The translations under genes were made by a program, and so were the position numbers. Shown here in pieces: positions 29,814-39,227 of a stretch of 64,000 nucleotides of DNA. The notes under the pieces are model-generated. The model was not told where the DNA came from. It made no database searches and saw only the letters and a list, made by a program, of their open reading frames with translations. Source of the DNA: Roseibacterium elongatum DSM 19469 (lineage in GTDB: Bacteria > Pseudomonadota > Alphaproteobacteria > Rhodobacterales > Rhodobacteraceae). Position 1 is the stretch's first letter. Every line of letters begins with the position of its first letter. The stretch spans positions 1,717,001 to 1,781,000 of the forward strand of contig NZ_CP004372.1 of NCBI RefSeq assembly GCF_000590925.1, in the 5' to 3' direction.

Positions 29814-29893
29814 CAAGCGTTGCTCAGGCGCCGGGCCGACCCAAAGCTTTTGTAGATCGTGTTGCGATCAATGCCCCACCCGGGCCGGGGGGC

Positions 29894-29911
29894 GGCGGGA
29901 CAAGTCCCGCC
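29894..29911. repeat. Palindromic element GGCGGGAC-AA-GTCCCGCC
   Basis: An 18-bp near-perfect inverted repeat abutting the lepA stop codon. From memory, elements of this form recur in intergenic regions of Rhodobacterales; only one copy was noticed here. It could also act as a hairpin at the lepA 3' end. Confidence 0.5.
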
Positions 29912-31711
29912 CTACCCATCCATCTTCAGCGCGTTGATGAAGGCCGATTGCGGGATCTCGACCTTGCCGAACTGGCGCATCTTCTTCTTGCCGGCCTTCT
30001 GCTTTTCCAACAGCTTCTTTTTCCGCGTGGCGTCGCCGCCATAGCATTTGGCGGTCACGTCCTTGCGCAGGGCGGCCAGCGTTTCGCGCGCGATCACGCG
30101 GCCGCCGATGGCCGCCTGGATCGGAATCTTGAACATGTGGCGGGGGATCAGCTCTTTGAGCTTTTCGCACATGGCGCGGCCGCGCATCTCGGCCCGGTCG
30201 CGATGCACCATGATCGACAGCGCATCGACGGGTTCGTCATTCACAAGGATCTGCATCTTGACGAGGAAATCCTCGCGGTAGCCGATCATCTGATAGTCGA
30301 AGCTGGCATAGCCCTTGGTCACCGATTTCAGCCGGTCGTAGAAATCGAACACCACCTCGTTCAGCGGCAGGTCATAGACCACCATCGCGCGGCTGCCGGC
30401 ATAGGTCAGATCCAGCTGGATGCCGCGGCGATCCTGGCAGAGTTTCAGCACATCGCCCAGATAGTCGTCGGGCACGAGGATGGTCGCCTTGATCCGCGGC
30501 TCTTCAATATGGTCCACATGGGTCAGGTCGGGCATGTCGGCGGGGTTGTGCAACTCCTGCATGGTGCCGTCCTTCATGTGGACGTGATAGATCACCGAGG
30601 GCGCGGTGGTGATCAGGTCGATATCGTATTCGCGTTCCAGACGGTCGCGGATGACCTCGAGATGCAACAGCCCGAGGAACCCGCAGCGAAACCCGAAGCC
30701 GAGCGCGGCCGAGGTCTCCATCTCGGAGGAGAAGGAGGCGTCGTTCAGCGCCAGTTTCTCGATCGCGTCGCGCAAATCCTCGAAATCGTTGCTGTCCACC
30801 GGGAAAAGGCCGCAGAACACCACGGGCTGCGAGGGCTTGAAGCCCGGCAGCGCGGTGTCGCATTGCCGTTTTTCATGGGTGATCGTGTCGCCCACGCGGG
30901 TGTCGCGCACCTGTTTGATCGAGGCGGTCAGAAACCCCATCTCGCCCGGCCCAAGCTCGGCGATGTCCTGCATCTTGGGGCGGAAGACGCCCAGCCTGTC
31001 GATCTGGTAGGTGCCGCCCGTCTTCATCATGCGGACGCGGTCGCCTTTCTTGATGACGCCGTCGATCACGCGGATCAGGACGACGACGCCGAGATACGGG
31101 TCGTAGTAGCTGTCGACCAGCATCGCCTTGAGCGGCGCGTCGCGGTCGCCCGTGGGGGCGGGCAGGCGGGCCACGATGGCCTCGAGCACGTCGGGAATGC
31201 CGAGGCCGGTCTTGGCGCTGATCTCGATCGCGTCATGGGCCTCGATCCCGATGACATCCTCGATCTGTTCCTTCACGCGGTCGGGTTCTGCGGCGGGCAG
31301 GTCGATCTTGTTGAGGACGGGGACGATCTCGTGATCGGCGTCGATGGCCTGATAGACATTGGCCAGTGTCTGCGCCTCGACCCCCTGGGTGGCATCGACG
31401 ACCAGCAGCGATCCCTCGACCGCCTGCATCGAGCGGCTGACCTCATAGGCGAAATCCACGTGGCCGGGCGTGTCGATCAGGTTGAGGATATAGGTATGCC
31501 CGTCCTGCGCGGGGTATTCGATGCGGACGGTGTTGGCCTTGATGGTGATGCCGCGCTCGCGCTCGATATCCATCGCGTCGAGCAGCTGTTCCTTCATGTC
31601 GCGCTCGGCCACGGTGCCGGTCAGCTGGATCAGACGGTCGGCGAGTGTGGACTTGCCGTGGTCGATATGGGCGACGATCGAGAAGTTGCGAATACGGGAG
31701 AGGTCGGTCAT
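29912..31711 (-). CDS. lepA: Elongation factor 4 (LepA)
   Basis: A 599-residue translational GTPase that acts on stalled ribosomes. G1 is AHIDHGKST, followed by the DTPGHVDF and NKIDLP motifs, domain II, and the LepA-specific C-terminal domain ending [17 protein letters not shown]. The ATG at 31711 ([12 protein letters not shown]) gives the standard family length; an ATG four codons earlier is possible. It is a single transcription unit here, ending at the palindromic element. Confidence 0.96.
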   Translation of the reverse strand: MTDLSRIRNFSIVAHIDHGKSTLADRLIQLTGTVAERDMKEQLLDAMDIERERGITIKANTVRIEYPAQDGHTYILNLIDTPGHVDFAYEVSRSMQAVEGSLLVVDATQGVEAQTLANVYQAIDADHEIVPVLNKIDLPAAEPDRVKEQIEDVIGIEAHDAIEISAKTGLGIPDVLEAIVARLPAPTGDRDAPLKAMLVDSYYDPYLGVVVLIRVIDGVIKKGDRVRMMKTGGTYQIDRLGVFRPKMQDIAELGPGEMGFLTASIKQVRDTRVGDTITHEKRQCDTALPGFKPSQPVVFCGLFPVDSNDFEDLRDAIEKLALNDASFSSEMETSAALGFGFRCGFLGLLHLEVIRDRLEREYDIDLITTAPSVIYHVHMKDGTMQELHNPADMPDLTHVDHIEEPRIKATILVPDDYLGDVLKLCQDRRGIQLDLTYAGSRAMVVYDLPLNEVVFDFYDRLKSVTKGYASFDYQMIGYREDFLVKMQILVNDEPVDALSIMVHRDRAEMRGRAMCEKLKELIPRHMFKIPIQAAIGGRVIARETLAALRKDVTAKCYGGDATRKKKLLEKQKAGKKKMRQFGKVEIPQSAFINALKMDG

Positions 31712-31950
31712 GGCGGCCTGCATGGGATTGGGTCAAGAGGGGATGTAGCTTAAGGCATGTCGAGAGGGAAGGGCGCGGCGCGCCTGTCTTTGCGGTGAAC
31801 GTCGCGCGCGGACTGCCCCGTTCGGCCGTGGTGCGGTGGAGCGCCATTGCCGCGCCGGGCCACTTTGGTCGATGCGACGCGAAAACGCTTGTCTGGAGGG
31901 TCGATTTGTGCGCATTTTGCGCGCCGGGGGCACCAGCAGGCGTGTGGTGC

Positions 31951-32673
31951 ATGAAAGAAAGCAATCGTCCCAAACCGTTTACTGTCGAAGCGGATCCTTC
32001 TCAAATCGTGACAACTGTCCGGGATGTGGCGCTGCGCCGTGTCTGGACCACGACCCAGCGGGTGCGGTATTTGCCACGTCCGGTGACCGCCGCGGTGAAC
32101 CGCGCCGCGCGGGCCAGTCGGGGCATGGTCGTGACCGGTGGCCGTTTTGTCGCGACCCCGTTCGAGGCGGGCAAAACCTACCGCCGGATGCGCGATATCT
32201 GGATCCACCGCGCGGATCTTGCGACAAGCGCCACCTTTCGTGACATCGAAGACGCCCTGGCCCGGACAGGGCATTACCGGCACAAGCGTTACGAGATTAC
32301 CGAGGTGTCGCAGATCCCGGCCTTGATTGAGGCCTGTTACCTCGATCTGCTCGAAAGCATGTCGCGTGAGGGCTATCGCGCCGATAAAAGGTCGGCCTTC
32401 GGGACCGGCGGCCTGGGTCGGGCCATTGTCTGGCACGATGGCAGTCTGGTTCACGAGAACGGGGCGACGCATCGCCTGGCCGCGGCACGGATCGTCGGTC
32501 TCCGGCATGGATTTCCCTTGCGCATCGTCGGGGTTCACGAGGACTGGCTGCGGGTGAATGGTGTCTGCGGGCGCCCGACCGCCGAGGCCGTGCGGCGTGC
32601 CGTGGGGCTGTGCAAGCCGGTGCTGCGCGTCGACCCGGATATTGGCACCGAGGCGGTACGCGCCGCGCAGTGA
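31951..32673 (+). CDS. Hypothetical protein, possible ParB/Srx-like domain
   Basis: A 240-residue cytosolic protein. The N-terminal third is basic. The C-terminal part contains RYEITEVSQIPALIE and later NGATHRLAAARIVGL (near residue 175), which recalls the GxHR(L)xAA segment of ParB/sulfiredoxin-fold proteins. This match is by eye only, and no nuclease or partition partner is near. It lies divergent from lepA with a 239-bp gap. Confidence 0.55.
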   Translation: MKESNRPKPFTVEADPSQIVTTVRDVALRRVWTTTQRVRYLPRPVTAAVNRAARASRGMVVTGGRFVATPFEAGKTYRRMRDIWIHRADLATSATFRDIEDALARTGHYRHKRYEITEVSQIPALIEACYLDLLESMSREGYRADKRSAFGTGGLGRAIVWHDGSLVHENGATHRLAAARIVGLRHGFPLRIVGVHEDWLRVNGVCGRPTAEAVRRAVGLCKPVLRVDPDIGTEAVRAAQ

Positions 32674-32872
32674 CGTGCCGGCGCCTCGCCCCGGACGCAG
32701 GGGCCGCCCCACCCAGGCCGCTTCACGGCAACCGCCCGCATGCAAGCGTTCCGGGCAGCGATAAGCTGCAAAGCATGGCGCGACTGCCGATCATCAGATG
32801 ACAGGTCACGACCGCGTCTAGGCGGCGGATCTTGGCCCAAGGTGTGGCGAATTCGCCCTGTGCCTAGTCCGG

Positions 32873-33643
32873 CTACGCCTTTTCCCAGATCACGACATCC
32901 TGGCGACGTGCATAACCGCGGTCGATATATGCGAGCGGGTCGAACCCGCCCAATTCCCTGCGCTTCGCTTCGAGCCATTCCTCGGCAATGAAAGCCCGCC
33001 CATAGTTGGCTTCGTCCACGATGCCGGGGCGATACGAGCCAAAGGTGAAGCCGTCCTTTTCGAACTGCACCCGCATCTCTGCGAACGTGGCCGGTTGCAG
33101 GCCGCCCAACTCACCTTCGACCGCCCGCTCGTAGACGAAACGACCGGCGATTGAAAATGCGAGTAGACCGCCAGCTGCCGTCTTGTCGTGCAGCAGCTTG
33201 AACAAAGCGTCTGCCGAGGCCGCATCCAAATGAGTGAAGAGAGACCCGACCCAGATCAGATCGAACGTGCCGTCGATGTCTGTGCGGCTGATATCCGCGA
33301 AAGACGGGACCGGGCGTGCGCCGAATGTTTCGGCACAAAAGGCAATCGCATCGGTGTCGATATCGCACGCGACGATGGCGGCGTTCGGATATTCAGCGCG
33401 GAGATGGCGCATGACCCTTCCGTAACCGCTGGGTAGATCGAGGATGCGGTCGAAGTCTCGGTCGGGCGCAACCGCCTTGATGCAATCGAGGGCCGTGCGA
33501 CCCATCCAATAGTACAGACCTTCTTGCCCTGCGGGCAGCATGTTGTCCTTGGGGTGCAACGTCGTGATGAGCCGTTCCTGTCCATCGCTTGCTTCCGCGA
33601 AAGCCTGGGGCGAGGAAAAGCTGGTTCCATCAAGTCGCTGCAT
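32873..33643 (-). CDS. Class I SAM-dependent methyltransferase
   Basis: A 256-residue methyltransferase. The SAM-binding motif I is ILDLPSGYGRVMRHL (near residue 85), the acidic motif II is IVACDIDTDAIAF, and FDLIWVGSLFTHL follows. The target is unknown. The ATG at 33643 has AAGGGA upstream; a GTG seven codons earlier is an alternative. Codon use is somewhat less GC-rich than that of its neighbours. It stands between a hypothetical gene and an Lrp regulator. Confidence 0.75.
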   Translation of the reverse strand: MQRLDGTSFSSPQAFAEASDGQERLITTLHPKDNMLPAGQEGLYYWMGRTALDCIKAVAPDRDFDRILDLPSGYGRVMRHLRAEYPNAAIVACDIDTDAIAFCAETFGARPVPSFADISRTDIDGTFDLIWVGSLFTHLDAASADALFKLLHDKTAAGGLLAFSIAGRFVYERAVEGELGGLQPATFAEMRVQFEKDGFTFGSYRPGIVDEANYGRAFIAEEWLEAKRRELGGFDPLAYIDRGYARRQDVVIWEKA

Positions 33644-33769
33644 TTGCGTTTCCCTTGCATTCACTCGGCGCCGGTCGGAAAACCGTCGGCGTCATGATGG
33701 ACCTCTACCCGGCACCGTCAGGCAAGTCACGCGGCAAACCCGGCGTCGCCGCGGCCCCTCGCGTGTGGC

Positions 33770-34225
33770 TCATCCCCTCGGCAACACCTCGCGGCTGACC
33801 ATCGTGCGCAGCGAGAAGCTGGAGCGCGTGGCGCGGATGCCTGGGACGTGGACGAGGTGATCCTCGAGGAAGCGATCGAAGGCCTTGAGGTCGGGGGCCA
33901 CCACCTTGAGCAGGATATCGCGGGTGCCGGTCATCAGGTGGCATTCCACGACCTCGTCGAAACGGCGGATCGCGGTTTCGAAATTGCGCAAGGTTTCGTG
34001 GCTCTGGCGTTCCAGCTCGACGAAGATGAAGACGGTCAGCGGCAGGCCCAGTTTCGCGGCGTCGACGCGGGCGGTGTAGCCGGTGATGATGCCGTCTTCC
34101 TCGAGCCTTTGGACGCGGCGGGCGCAGGGGGTGGGGGTCAGGCCCACGCGGTCGGCCAGGTCGGTGATCGACAGGCGCGCGTTCTGCTGCAGTTGGGCGA
34201 TGATCTGGCTGTCAATCTTGTCCAT
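33770..34225 (-). CDS. Lrp/AsnC family transcriptional regulator
   Basis: A 151-residue Lrp-type regulator with an N-terminal winged helix-turn-helix (IIAQLQQNARLSITDLADRV) and a C-terminal RAM domain. It is divergent from an amino-acid dehydrogenase gene, the usual arrangement for local regulators of amino-acid catabolism. A 17-bp palindrome lies 6 bp upstream of its start. Confidence 0.9.
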   Translation of the reverse strand: MDKIDSQIIAQLQQNARLSITDLADRVGLTPTPCARRVQRLEEDGIITGYTARVDAAKLGLPLTVFIFVELERQSHETLRNFETAIRRFDEVVECHLMTGTRDILLKVVAPDLKAFDRFLEDHLVHVPGIRATRSSFSLRTMVSREVLPRG

Positions 34226-34230
34226 TGGCG

Positions 34231-34247
34231 TATTCCCCTAAGGAATA
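34231..34247. promoter_or_regulatory. Candidate Lrp operator, TATTCC-N5-GGAATA
   Basis: A perfect dyad between the divergent Lrp and dehydrogenase genes. It overlaps the likely promoter region of both; a CATAAT -10-like element follows at 34252. Direct binding by the adjacent Lrp protein is inferred. Confidence 0.55.
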
Positions 34248-34371
34248 TCCCCATAATAGTGGAAATGCGCGCGCGAGGCCAGTTTTCTGGGGTCAGTTTG
34301 GTGAAACACGCTGCCGGTTGTCGCCTAGGCTGGATGCAGGAAGGGACGAAAAGTCCAACAGGAGGTTTCCC

Positions 34372-35424
34372 ATGCACACGACCCGGATCGACACCGACAC
34401 CCACGAGACCGTTTTGCGCGTCGAGGACGCGGAGGCGGGGCTGACCGGCTTCATTGCCATTCATTCCACCGCGCGCGGCCCGGCGGCGGGCGGCTTGCGG
34501 ATGCGGCCCTACGGGTCCGAGGACGAGGCGCTGGAGGATGTGCTGCGCCTGAGCCGCGGCATGACGCTGAAGAATGCGGCGGCCGATCTGCCGCTGGGTG
34601 GCGGCAAGGCGGTGATCCTGGGCGACCCGGCGCAGAAGACCGAAGCGCAATTGCGCGCCTTTGCGCGGGCCATCGATGGGCTGGCGGGGCGGTACTGGAC
34701 GGCCGAGGATATGGGCATGTCGCCCGCCGACATGGCGGTGATCCGCGGCGAGACGCGCTATGTCGCGGGGCTGGACGAGGGGGCGCATGCCTCGGGCGAT
34801 CCGTCGCCGGTGACGGCGCGCGGCGTCTTCTACGCGATGCGCGTGGCCGCCGCACAGCGTTGGGGCAGCCCCGTGTTGCAGGGGCGTCGCGTGGCGATCC
34901 AGGGTCTGGGGCATGTCGGCTGGCACCTGGCCAAGCTGCTGCGGGCCGCGGGGGCCGATCTGATCGTGTCCGACATGGATGCCGAGCGGGCCGCCTGGGC
35001 CGCGACGAGTTTCGGCGCCGAGGTGGTGGCGCCCGAGGCCATCCTGTCCGTGCCCTGCGATATCCTGGCGCCCTGTGCCGTCGGCGGTGTGCTGACGCAG
35101 GACAGTGTTGCGGGCGTCCAGGCCGAAATCGTCTGTGGCGCGGCGAACAACCAGTTGGCCGATGACGCGGCCGGCGATGCGCTGCGGGCGCGCGGTATCC
35201 TCTATGTGCCGGATTACGTCGCCAACGCGGGCGGCATCGTGAATGTGGCCACGGAAATCCTGGGGCTGGCCGACCGCCGCCGTTTCGTCAGCGACAAGCT
35301 GGCCGCGCTGCGCGTGATGACCGCGCGCATCCTCGCCCGTTCCGAGGCCGAGGCCGTCAGCCCGCATCGCGTGGCCGATGACGTGGTGGCCGAGCGACTG
35401 CTGCGACACGACAGCGCCGCCTGA
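34372..35424 (+). CDS. Glu/Leu/Phe/Val dehydrogenase (leucine dehydrogenase-like)
   Basis: A 350-residue NAD-dependent amino-acid dehydrogenase, shorter than GDH and closest to the leucine/valine dehydrogenase type. It has AAGGLRMRPY, the catalytic LPLGGGKAVILG and a Rossmann motif IQGLGHVGWHLA (near residue 180). A canonical AGGAGG site precedes the ATG at 34372. Branched-chain amino-acid deamination is likely given the divergent Lrp gene, but specificity is inferred. Confidence 0.87.
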   Translation: MHTTRIDTDTHETVLRVEDAEAGLTGFIAIHSTARGPAAGGLRMRPYGSEDEALEDVLRLSRGMTLKNAAADLPLGGGKAVILGDPAQKTEAQLRAFARAIDGLAGRYWTAEDMGMSPADMAVIRGETRYVAGLDEGAHASGDPSPVTARGVFYAMRVAAAQRWGSPVLQGRRVAIQGLGHVGWHLAKLLRAAGADLIVSDMDAERAAWAATSFGAEVVAPEAILSVPCDILAPCAVGGVLTQDSVAGVQAEIVCGAANNQLADDAAGDALRARGILYVPDYVANAGGIVNVATEILGLADRRRFVSDKLAALRVMTARILARSEAEAVSPHRVADDVVAERLLRHDSAA

Positions 35425-35487
35425 CGGGATCGGACGGGCACGCGGCGAGAGGTCGCGCGGGCATCCGGGCGCCGATAAGGTATATGT

Positions 35488-35518
35488 GTGACATAGCAAA
35501 TAATTGCTTATGTTTCAC
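35488..35518. promoter_or_regulatory. AT-rich extended dyad upstream of DsrE-like gene
   Basis: An imperfect dyad with GTGA and TCAC ends and a perfect inner palindrome AGCAA-ATAA-TTGCT (35495-35508). It is the most AT-rich spot in the gap and ends just before the ribosome site of the next gene, suggesting an operator. Confidence 0.45.
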
Positions 35519-35529
35519 AGGAGACCCCC

Positions 35530-35970
35530 ATGCGTTTCGTTTCGATGCTCGTTGCCGCCGGCCTGACCCTCGGTGCCGCCGCCCCCATGGCGCTGGCCCA
35601 GGACGCCGCCCCGCTGGTGACGGTCGTGACCGCCGAGAACCCGCAGACCCAGCTGATGTCGATGGTTCTGACCGGCCAGGCCGCCCAGCAGGGCCACCCG
35701 GTGCGCGTGCTGCTGTGCGGCCCCGGCGGCGACCTCGCGCTGGCCGATGCGCCCGAAAGCGCCACCGCCCCGCAGCCTCCGCGCGGCGCCAGCCCGCAGG
35801 GCCTGTTGATGAACCTGATCGAGGCTGGCGCCACGGTCGAGGTCTGCGCCATCTACCTGCCGGGCCTGGGCGCGGATGAAAGCGTGCTGATCGACGGCGT
35901 GGGCGTGGCCCAGCCCCCGGCCATGGCCGGGGCCATGGCGGCCGAGGGCACCATCGTCTGGTCGTTCTGA
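35530..35970 (+). CDS. Exported DsrE-like family protein
   Basis: A 146-residue protein with a signal peptide (cleavage after PMALA, about residue 23). The mature part reads like a DsrE/F-type fold (VTVVTAENPQTQLMSMVLTG, VRVLLCGPGGDLAL), with cysteines in VLLCGPGG and VEVCAIYLPG. DsrE proteins handle sulfur groups or small ligands; a periplasmic role is inferred. AGGAGA precedes the ATG. Confidence 0.7.
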   Translation: MRFVSMLVAAGLTLGAAAPMALAQDAAPLVTVVTAENPQTQLMSMVLTGQAAQQGHPVRVLLCGPGGDLALADAPESATAPQPPRGASPQGLLMNLIEAGATVEVCAIYLPGLGADESVLIDGVGVAQPPAMAGAMAAEGTIVWSF

Positions 35971-36095
35971 TCCGATCGCGAAATGGCCGGGGCTGATGTG
36001 ATCGGCCCCGCCATGGACAGAATCACGCCTTTGGCGCATTCTGTCCCCAACGGGCGCAAGACCCGTGGACCCATACCAACCCGAGGCACAGTGAC

Positions 36096-36398
36096 ATGAC
36101 ACGCATTCTGATCGCGTCCGTGACGATCTGCGCGGCCCTTGCGGCCCCGGCCTTTGCCAACCCTATCGAACGCGCCTGCCTGAGTTCCGACCGGCCTTCG
36201 GCCTCGCGCGTGCTGTGCGCCTGTATCGGCGAGGCGGCGGACCGGACCCTGACGCGCGCCGACATGCGCCTGGGCGCGCGGTTTTTCCGCGACCCGGAAG
36301 AGGCGCAACGCGTGCAGCTTTCCGATACCCCGCGGGACGAAGCGATCTGGCAGCGCTGGCGCAATTTCGGCGAGATGGCCGAGGCCATGTGCCGCTAG
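36096..36398 (+). CDS. Hypothetical secreted protein
   Basis: A 100-residue protein with a signal peptide (cleavage near AFANP, about residue 22) and four cysteines in the mature part, including VLCACIGEAADR. Similar small exported proteins occur in Rhodobacterales, sometimes carrying misleading transporter names. Function unknown. Confidence 0.68.
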   Translation: MTRILIASVTICAALAAPAFANPIERACLSSDRPSASRVLCACIGEAADRTLTRADMRLGARFFRDPEEAQRVQLSDTPRDEAIWQRWRNFGEMAEAMCR

Positions 36399-36408
36399 GC
36401 AGCGTCGG

Positions 36409-36852
36409 CTAGCCGGACGCCCCGCGCAGGCGGGCCGCCCAGAGATGGGCAGCCTGTTCGATCAGGTCGAGCGCCCCCTCGAAATCGCGGGTGAAATACG
36501 GATCGGGCACGTCGCCCCCGCCGAGCGGATCCAGATACATCGCCAGCGCGGCGCGCGCGCCCTCGGGCGCCATGCGCGCGAGATCGGCATGGTTTTCCGA
36601 ATCCATTGCAAGGATCAGGTCGAACCGGTGGAAATCGGCCCGGCTGACCTGCCGTGCGCGCAGGCCGGACAGATCATAGCCCCGCGTCAGGGCCGCGGCC
36701 TGTGCAGGGCCGTAGGGCGGCTTGCCGATATGCCAGTCGCCGGTGCCGGCGCTGTCGATGTGGTGGTCGGGCAGGCGGGCGCGCAAAACGCCCTCGGCGG
36801 TGGGCGAGCGGCAGATATTGCCAAGGCAGACGCACAGGATACGGTCGGTCAT
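36409..36852 (-). CDS. Low-molecular-weight protein-tyrosine phosphatase
   Basis: A 147-residue phosphatase with the signature CLGNICRSP at residues 8-16 and the general-acid DPY motif near residue 118. It removes phosphate from tyrosines; in exopolysaccharide systems such enzymes act on tyrosine autokinases, but none is adjacent. The ATG at 36852 puts the P-loop at the usual distance. It is divergent from the sirtuin gene. Confidence 0.92.
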   Translation of the reverse strand: MTDRILCVCLGNICRSPTAEGVLRARLPDHHIDSAGTGDWHIGKPPYGPAQAAALTRGYDLSGLRARQVSRADFHRFDLILAMDSENHADLARMAPEGARAALAMYLDPLGGGDVPDPYFTRDFEGALDLIEQAAHLWAARLRGASG

Positions 36853-36887
36853 GCAGGAAGAAGTGCCAGCGAATGCGGAGGGGCGCA

Positions 36888-37580
36888 ATGGAGCGGATCG
36901 TCATTCTGACCGGGGCGGGCGTGTCGGCCGAAAGCGGGCTGGGCACGTTTCGCGACAAGGACGGGCTATGGACCCGCTATGACCTGTCGGAGGTCGCCAC
37001 GCCCGAGGGCTACGCCCGCAACCCGCGTCTCGTGCTGGATTTCTACAATGCGCGAAGGGCAAATGCGCTGGAGGCCAGCCCGAACGCCGCGCATGCGGCG
37101 CTGGCGCGCTTGCAGGCGGGCTTTCCGGGCGAGGTGCTATTGGTCACGCAGAATATCGACAATCTGCACGAGCGCGGCGGCAGCGGCGCGGTGGTGCATA
37201 TGCACGGGGAAATCACCCGCGCGCTGTGTGCCGCTTGCGGGCATCGCTGGGACGCGCCGCGCGTGATGGACCCGGCCGATACCTGCCCCGCCTGCGGCAC
37301 CCCCGCCACGCGCCCCGATATCGTGTGGTTCGGGGAGATGCCCTATCACATGGAGCGCATCCTGCCCGCGCTGGGCGCGGCGGATCTGTTCGTGGCGATC
37401 GGAACCTCGGGCGAGGTCTATCCGGCGGCCGGCTTTGTCGAGATCGCGCAGGAGGCGGGCGCCGAGACGCTGGAGATCAACCTCGATCCCGCGCCTGCGC
37501 CGGGGCGGTTCGACCGCATGATCGCGGGCAAGGCGACCGAGGCGGTGCCGGCCTGGGTGGCCGAGGTCCTGGGGGCATAA
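36888..37580 (+). CDS. cobB: NAD-dependent protein deacylase (sirtuin)
   Basis: A 230-residue class III sirtuin that removes acyl groups from lysine with NAD. It shows GAGVSAESGLGTFRDKDGLW, the TQNIDNLH motif, catalytic His in HMHGEI, and a zinc ribbon CAACGH...CPACG. The Tyr/Arg pair of CobB-type desuccinylases may be present (FYNARR), so deacetylation and desuccinylation are both possible. GGAGGGG precedes the ATG. Confidence 0.92.
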   Translation: MERIVILTGAGVSAESGLGTFRDKDGLWTRYDLSEVATPEGYARNPRLVLDFYNARRANALEASPNAAHAALARLQAGFPGEVLLVTQNIDNLHERGGSGAVVHMHGEITRALCAACGHRWDAPRVMDPADTCPACGTPATRPDIVWFGEMPYHMERILPALGAADLFVAIGTSGEVYPAAGFVEIAQEAGAETLEINLDPAPAPGRFDRMIAGKATEAVPAWVAEVLGA

Positions 37581-37706
37581 CGGCGGCGCGCCTGTCGATG
37601 GATGGAACAGTCTGGCGCGCCGTCGCCGGCCCCACCCTTGCCGGCGCGGGGCACGGGGCCGGGGCGGTGACCAAGGAACAGGCCGCCGCGCCCGGATGGG
37701 GCGATG

Positions 37707-38219
37707 TCAGCCGTCGCTGTCCATCATCATGTGACCGCCCGCGTTCTCGGGCGCGCCATGCATCATGCCGCCGGTGCCCATCTGGGCCGGCATCCGCTCG
37801 TTGTCGACAGGGATGGTCACGGTCATGTCGCCGGCATTCTCGAAGGTCAGGGTGACCTCGATCTCGTTGCCGGTTTCCAGCGGCTCGCGCAGGCCGAGGA
37901 ACATGACATGCAGACCCCCGCGTTGCAGTTGGATGCTTTCGCCTGCGGGCACGGCAAAGCCTTCCTCGACCTCGACCATGCGCATCACGTCGCCATCCAT
38001 GATGTGGGTGTGCAACTCGACCCGCTCGGACACGTCCGAGGCGGCGGCGATCAGGCGGTCATCCACCTCGCCCTCGTTGGTGATGGTCATGAAGGCCGCG
38101 CCGGAAATCGCCATGGCGCTGGCAGCGCGGGCATAGGGGTCTTCGACGGCCATCTGGGCCGAGGCGAGCGCGGGGATGAGCGCGCAGGCGCCCGCGAGGA
38201 TCAGGGATTTGAAGGACAT
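37707..38219 (-). CDS. Copper chaperone PCu(A)C
   Basis: A 170-residue periplasmic copper chaperone that delivers Cu(I) to the CuA/CuB sites of cytochrome oxidase. A signal peptide (ends near LASA) is followed by the DUF461 domain; the copper ligands fall in HTHIMDGDVMRM and GGLHVMF. A Met/His-rich C-terminal tail (GGMMHGAPENAGGHMMM) adds further copper sites. The gene downstream of an exported CxxC protein suggests a shared unit. Confidence 0.88.
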   Translation of the reverse strand: MSFKSLILAGACALIPALASAQMAVEDPYARAASAMAISGAAFMTITNEGEVDDRLIAAASDVSERVELHTHIMDGDVMRMVEVEEGFAVPAGESIQLQRGGLHVMFLGLREPLETGNEIEVTLTFENAGDMTVTIPVDNERMPAQMGTGGMMHGAPENAGGHMMMDSDG

Positions 38220-38269
38220 GTCTGTCTCCGTCTGTCCGAAAAGGTCTGGCTTTGGTTGGAGGGGTGGGA

Positions 38270-38635
38270 TCAGGCCGCGCGGGGCGGGCTGCGCCCCTGT
38301 CCCCCCAGACGCCAGAGCGTCGGAGCGAGGGCGGAGAAGGTCGTGTCGGAGAGCGCGGAGGCGGGGCCGGTGACAGGCGGGGCCACGAGTGTCCCCGGGG
38401 CAAGCGCCAGCGCGCCGATCACGCAATCGGGGCAGGGGTGTTCGGTCAGTTCGACCGGATCGCCCCGGTCGTCGAACAAGGGCAGGCCATCGACCGCAAG
38501 AACGATTTGCGCGCCGCCATAGCCGCACAGCACGCCATCGGCCGCCATCGCGCCACGGGCCATGGCGGTCGCAAGGCCCGTGATAGACATGAGCATCGCG
38601 AGCGCGAAGCCGAGGATGAAGTGGGTCGTTCTCAT
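38270..38635 (-). CDS. DUF2946-like exported protein
   Basis: A 121-residue protein with an N-terminal hydrophobic signal/anchor (about 5-25). A conserved HPCPDCVIGAL motif has a CxxC that may bind copper. It is encoded 50 bp upstream of the copper chaperone on the same strand, which points to a role in metal handling. The DUF2946 assignment is by motif only. Confidence 0.65.
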   Translation of the reverse strand: MRTTHFILGFALAMLMSITGLATAMARGAMAADGVLCGYGGAQIVLAVDGLPLFDDRGDPVELTEHPCPDCVIGALALAPGTLVAPPVTGPASALSDTTFSALAPTLWRLGGQGRSPPRAA

Positions 38636-38712
38636 CCCCCTCAGTCTAATGACGCCCCCGCGCGCCCGCGCTGCGGCAAAATGGCTGCGGATGGGGCCGG
38701 GTCATACGCAAA

Positions 38713-38740
38713 CGCCCCGCAGGCCGGGGCCAACGGGGCG
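38713..38740 (-). terminator. Terminator of rpmB
   Basis: CGCCCCG and CGGGGCG form a stem downstream of the rpmB stop on the minus strand, followed by TTTG in that direction. Confidence 0.6.
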
Positions 38741-38765
38741 TGCGAAACTTCGCTGGATCGCTGGA

Positions 38766-39056
38766 TCAGGCCTGTGCGGCCTGCGCCTTTTCGATCTCGC
38801 GCTTGATCTTGACGGCCTTGGGCGACAGGTCGGCCTCTTTCGCGCGGGACAGGAAGGCATCGAGGCCCCCGCGATGGTCGACCGTGCGCAGCGCGGCGTT
38901 CGAAACGCGCAGGCGGAAGCGGCGGTCGAGAATGTCCGAGCCGAGGGTCACTTCGCTCAGGTTCGGCAGGAAACGGCGCTTGGTCTTGTTGTTGGCGTGG
39001 CTGACATTGTTGCCAGTCATCGGGCCCTTGCCGGTCAGTTCGCAGACACGCGACAT
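38766..39056 (-). CDS. rpmB: 50S ribosomal protein L28
   Basis: A 96-residue L28 of the large subunit. It starts [24 protein letters not shown], with KRRFLPNL and [14 protein letters not shown] following, and has the alphaproteobacterial C-terminal extension. It is encoded alone and ends at a hairpin terminator. Confidence 0.97.
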   Translation of the reverse strand: MSRVCELTGKGPMTGNNVSHANNKTKRRFLPNLSEVTLGSDILDRRFRLRVSNAALRTVDHRGGLDAFLSRAKEADLSPKAVKIKREIEKAQAAQA

Positions 39057-39227
39057 GGTCTTCGTCCTCGTTCTGGGCAGCGGGCCGGTGGACCGGGCCA
39101 TCGGGGCCAAGTGCCGGAGCTGCGGAAACCAAAAGGGCGCGGAGAGGGCCTCCACGCCCGATAAATCTGCGCAGGCTTTAAGCGCGCCACCCTGGGGTGT
39201 CAAGCCGGGAATCGGCCGCGATCGGGG

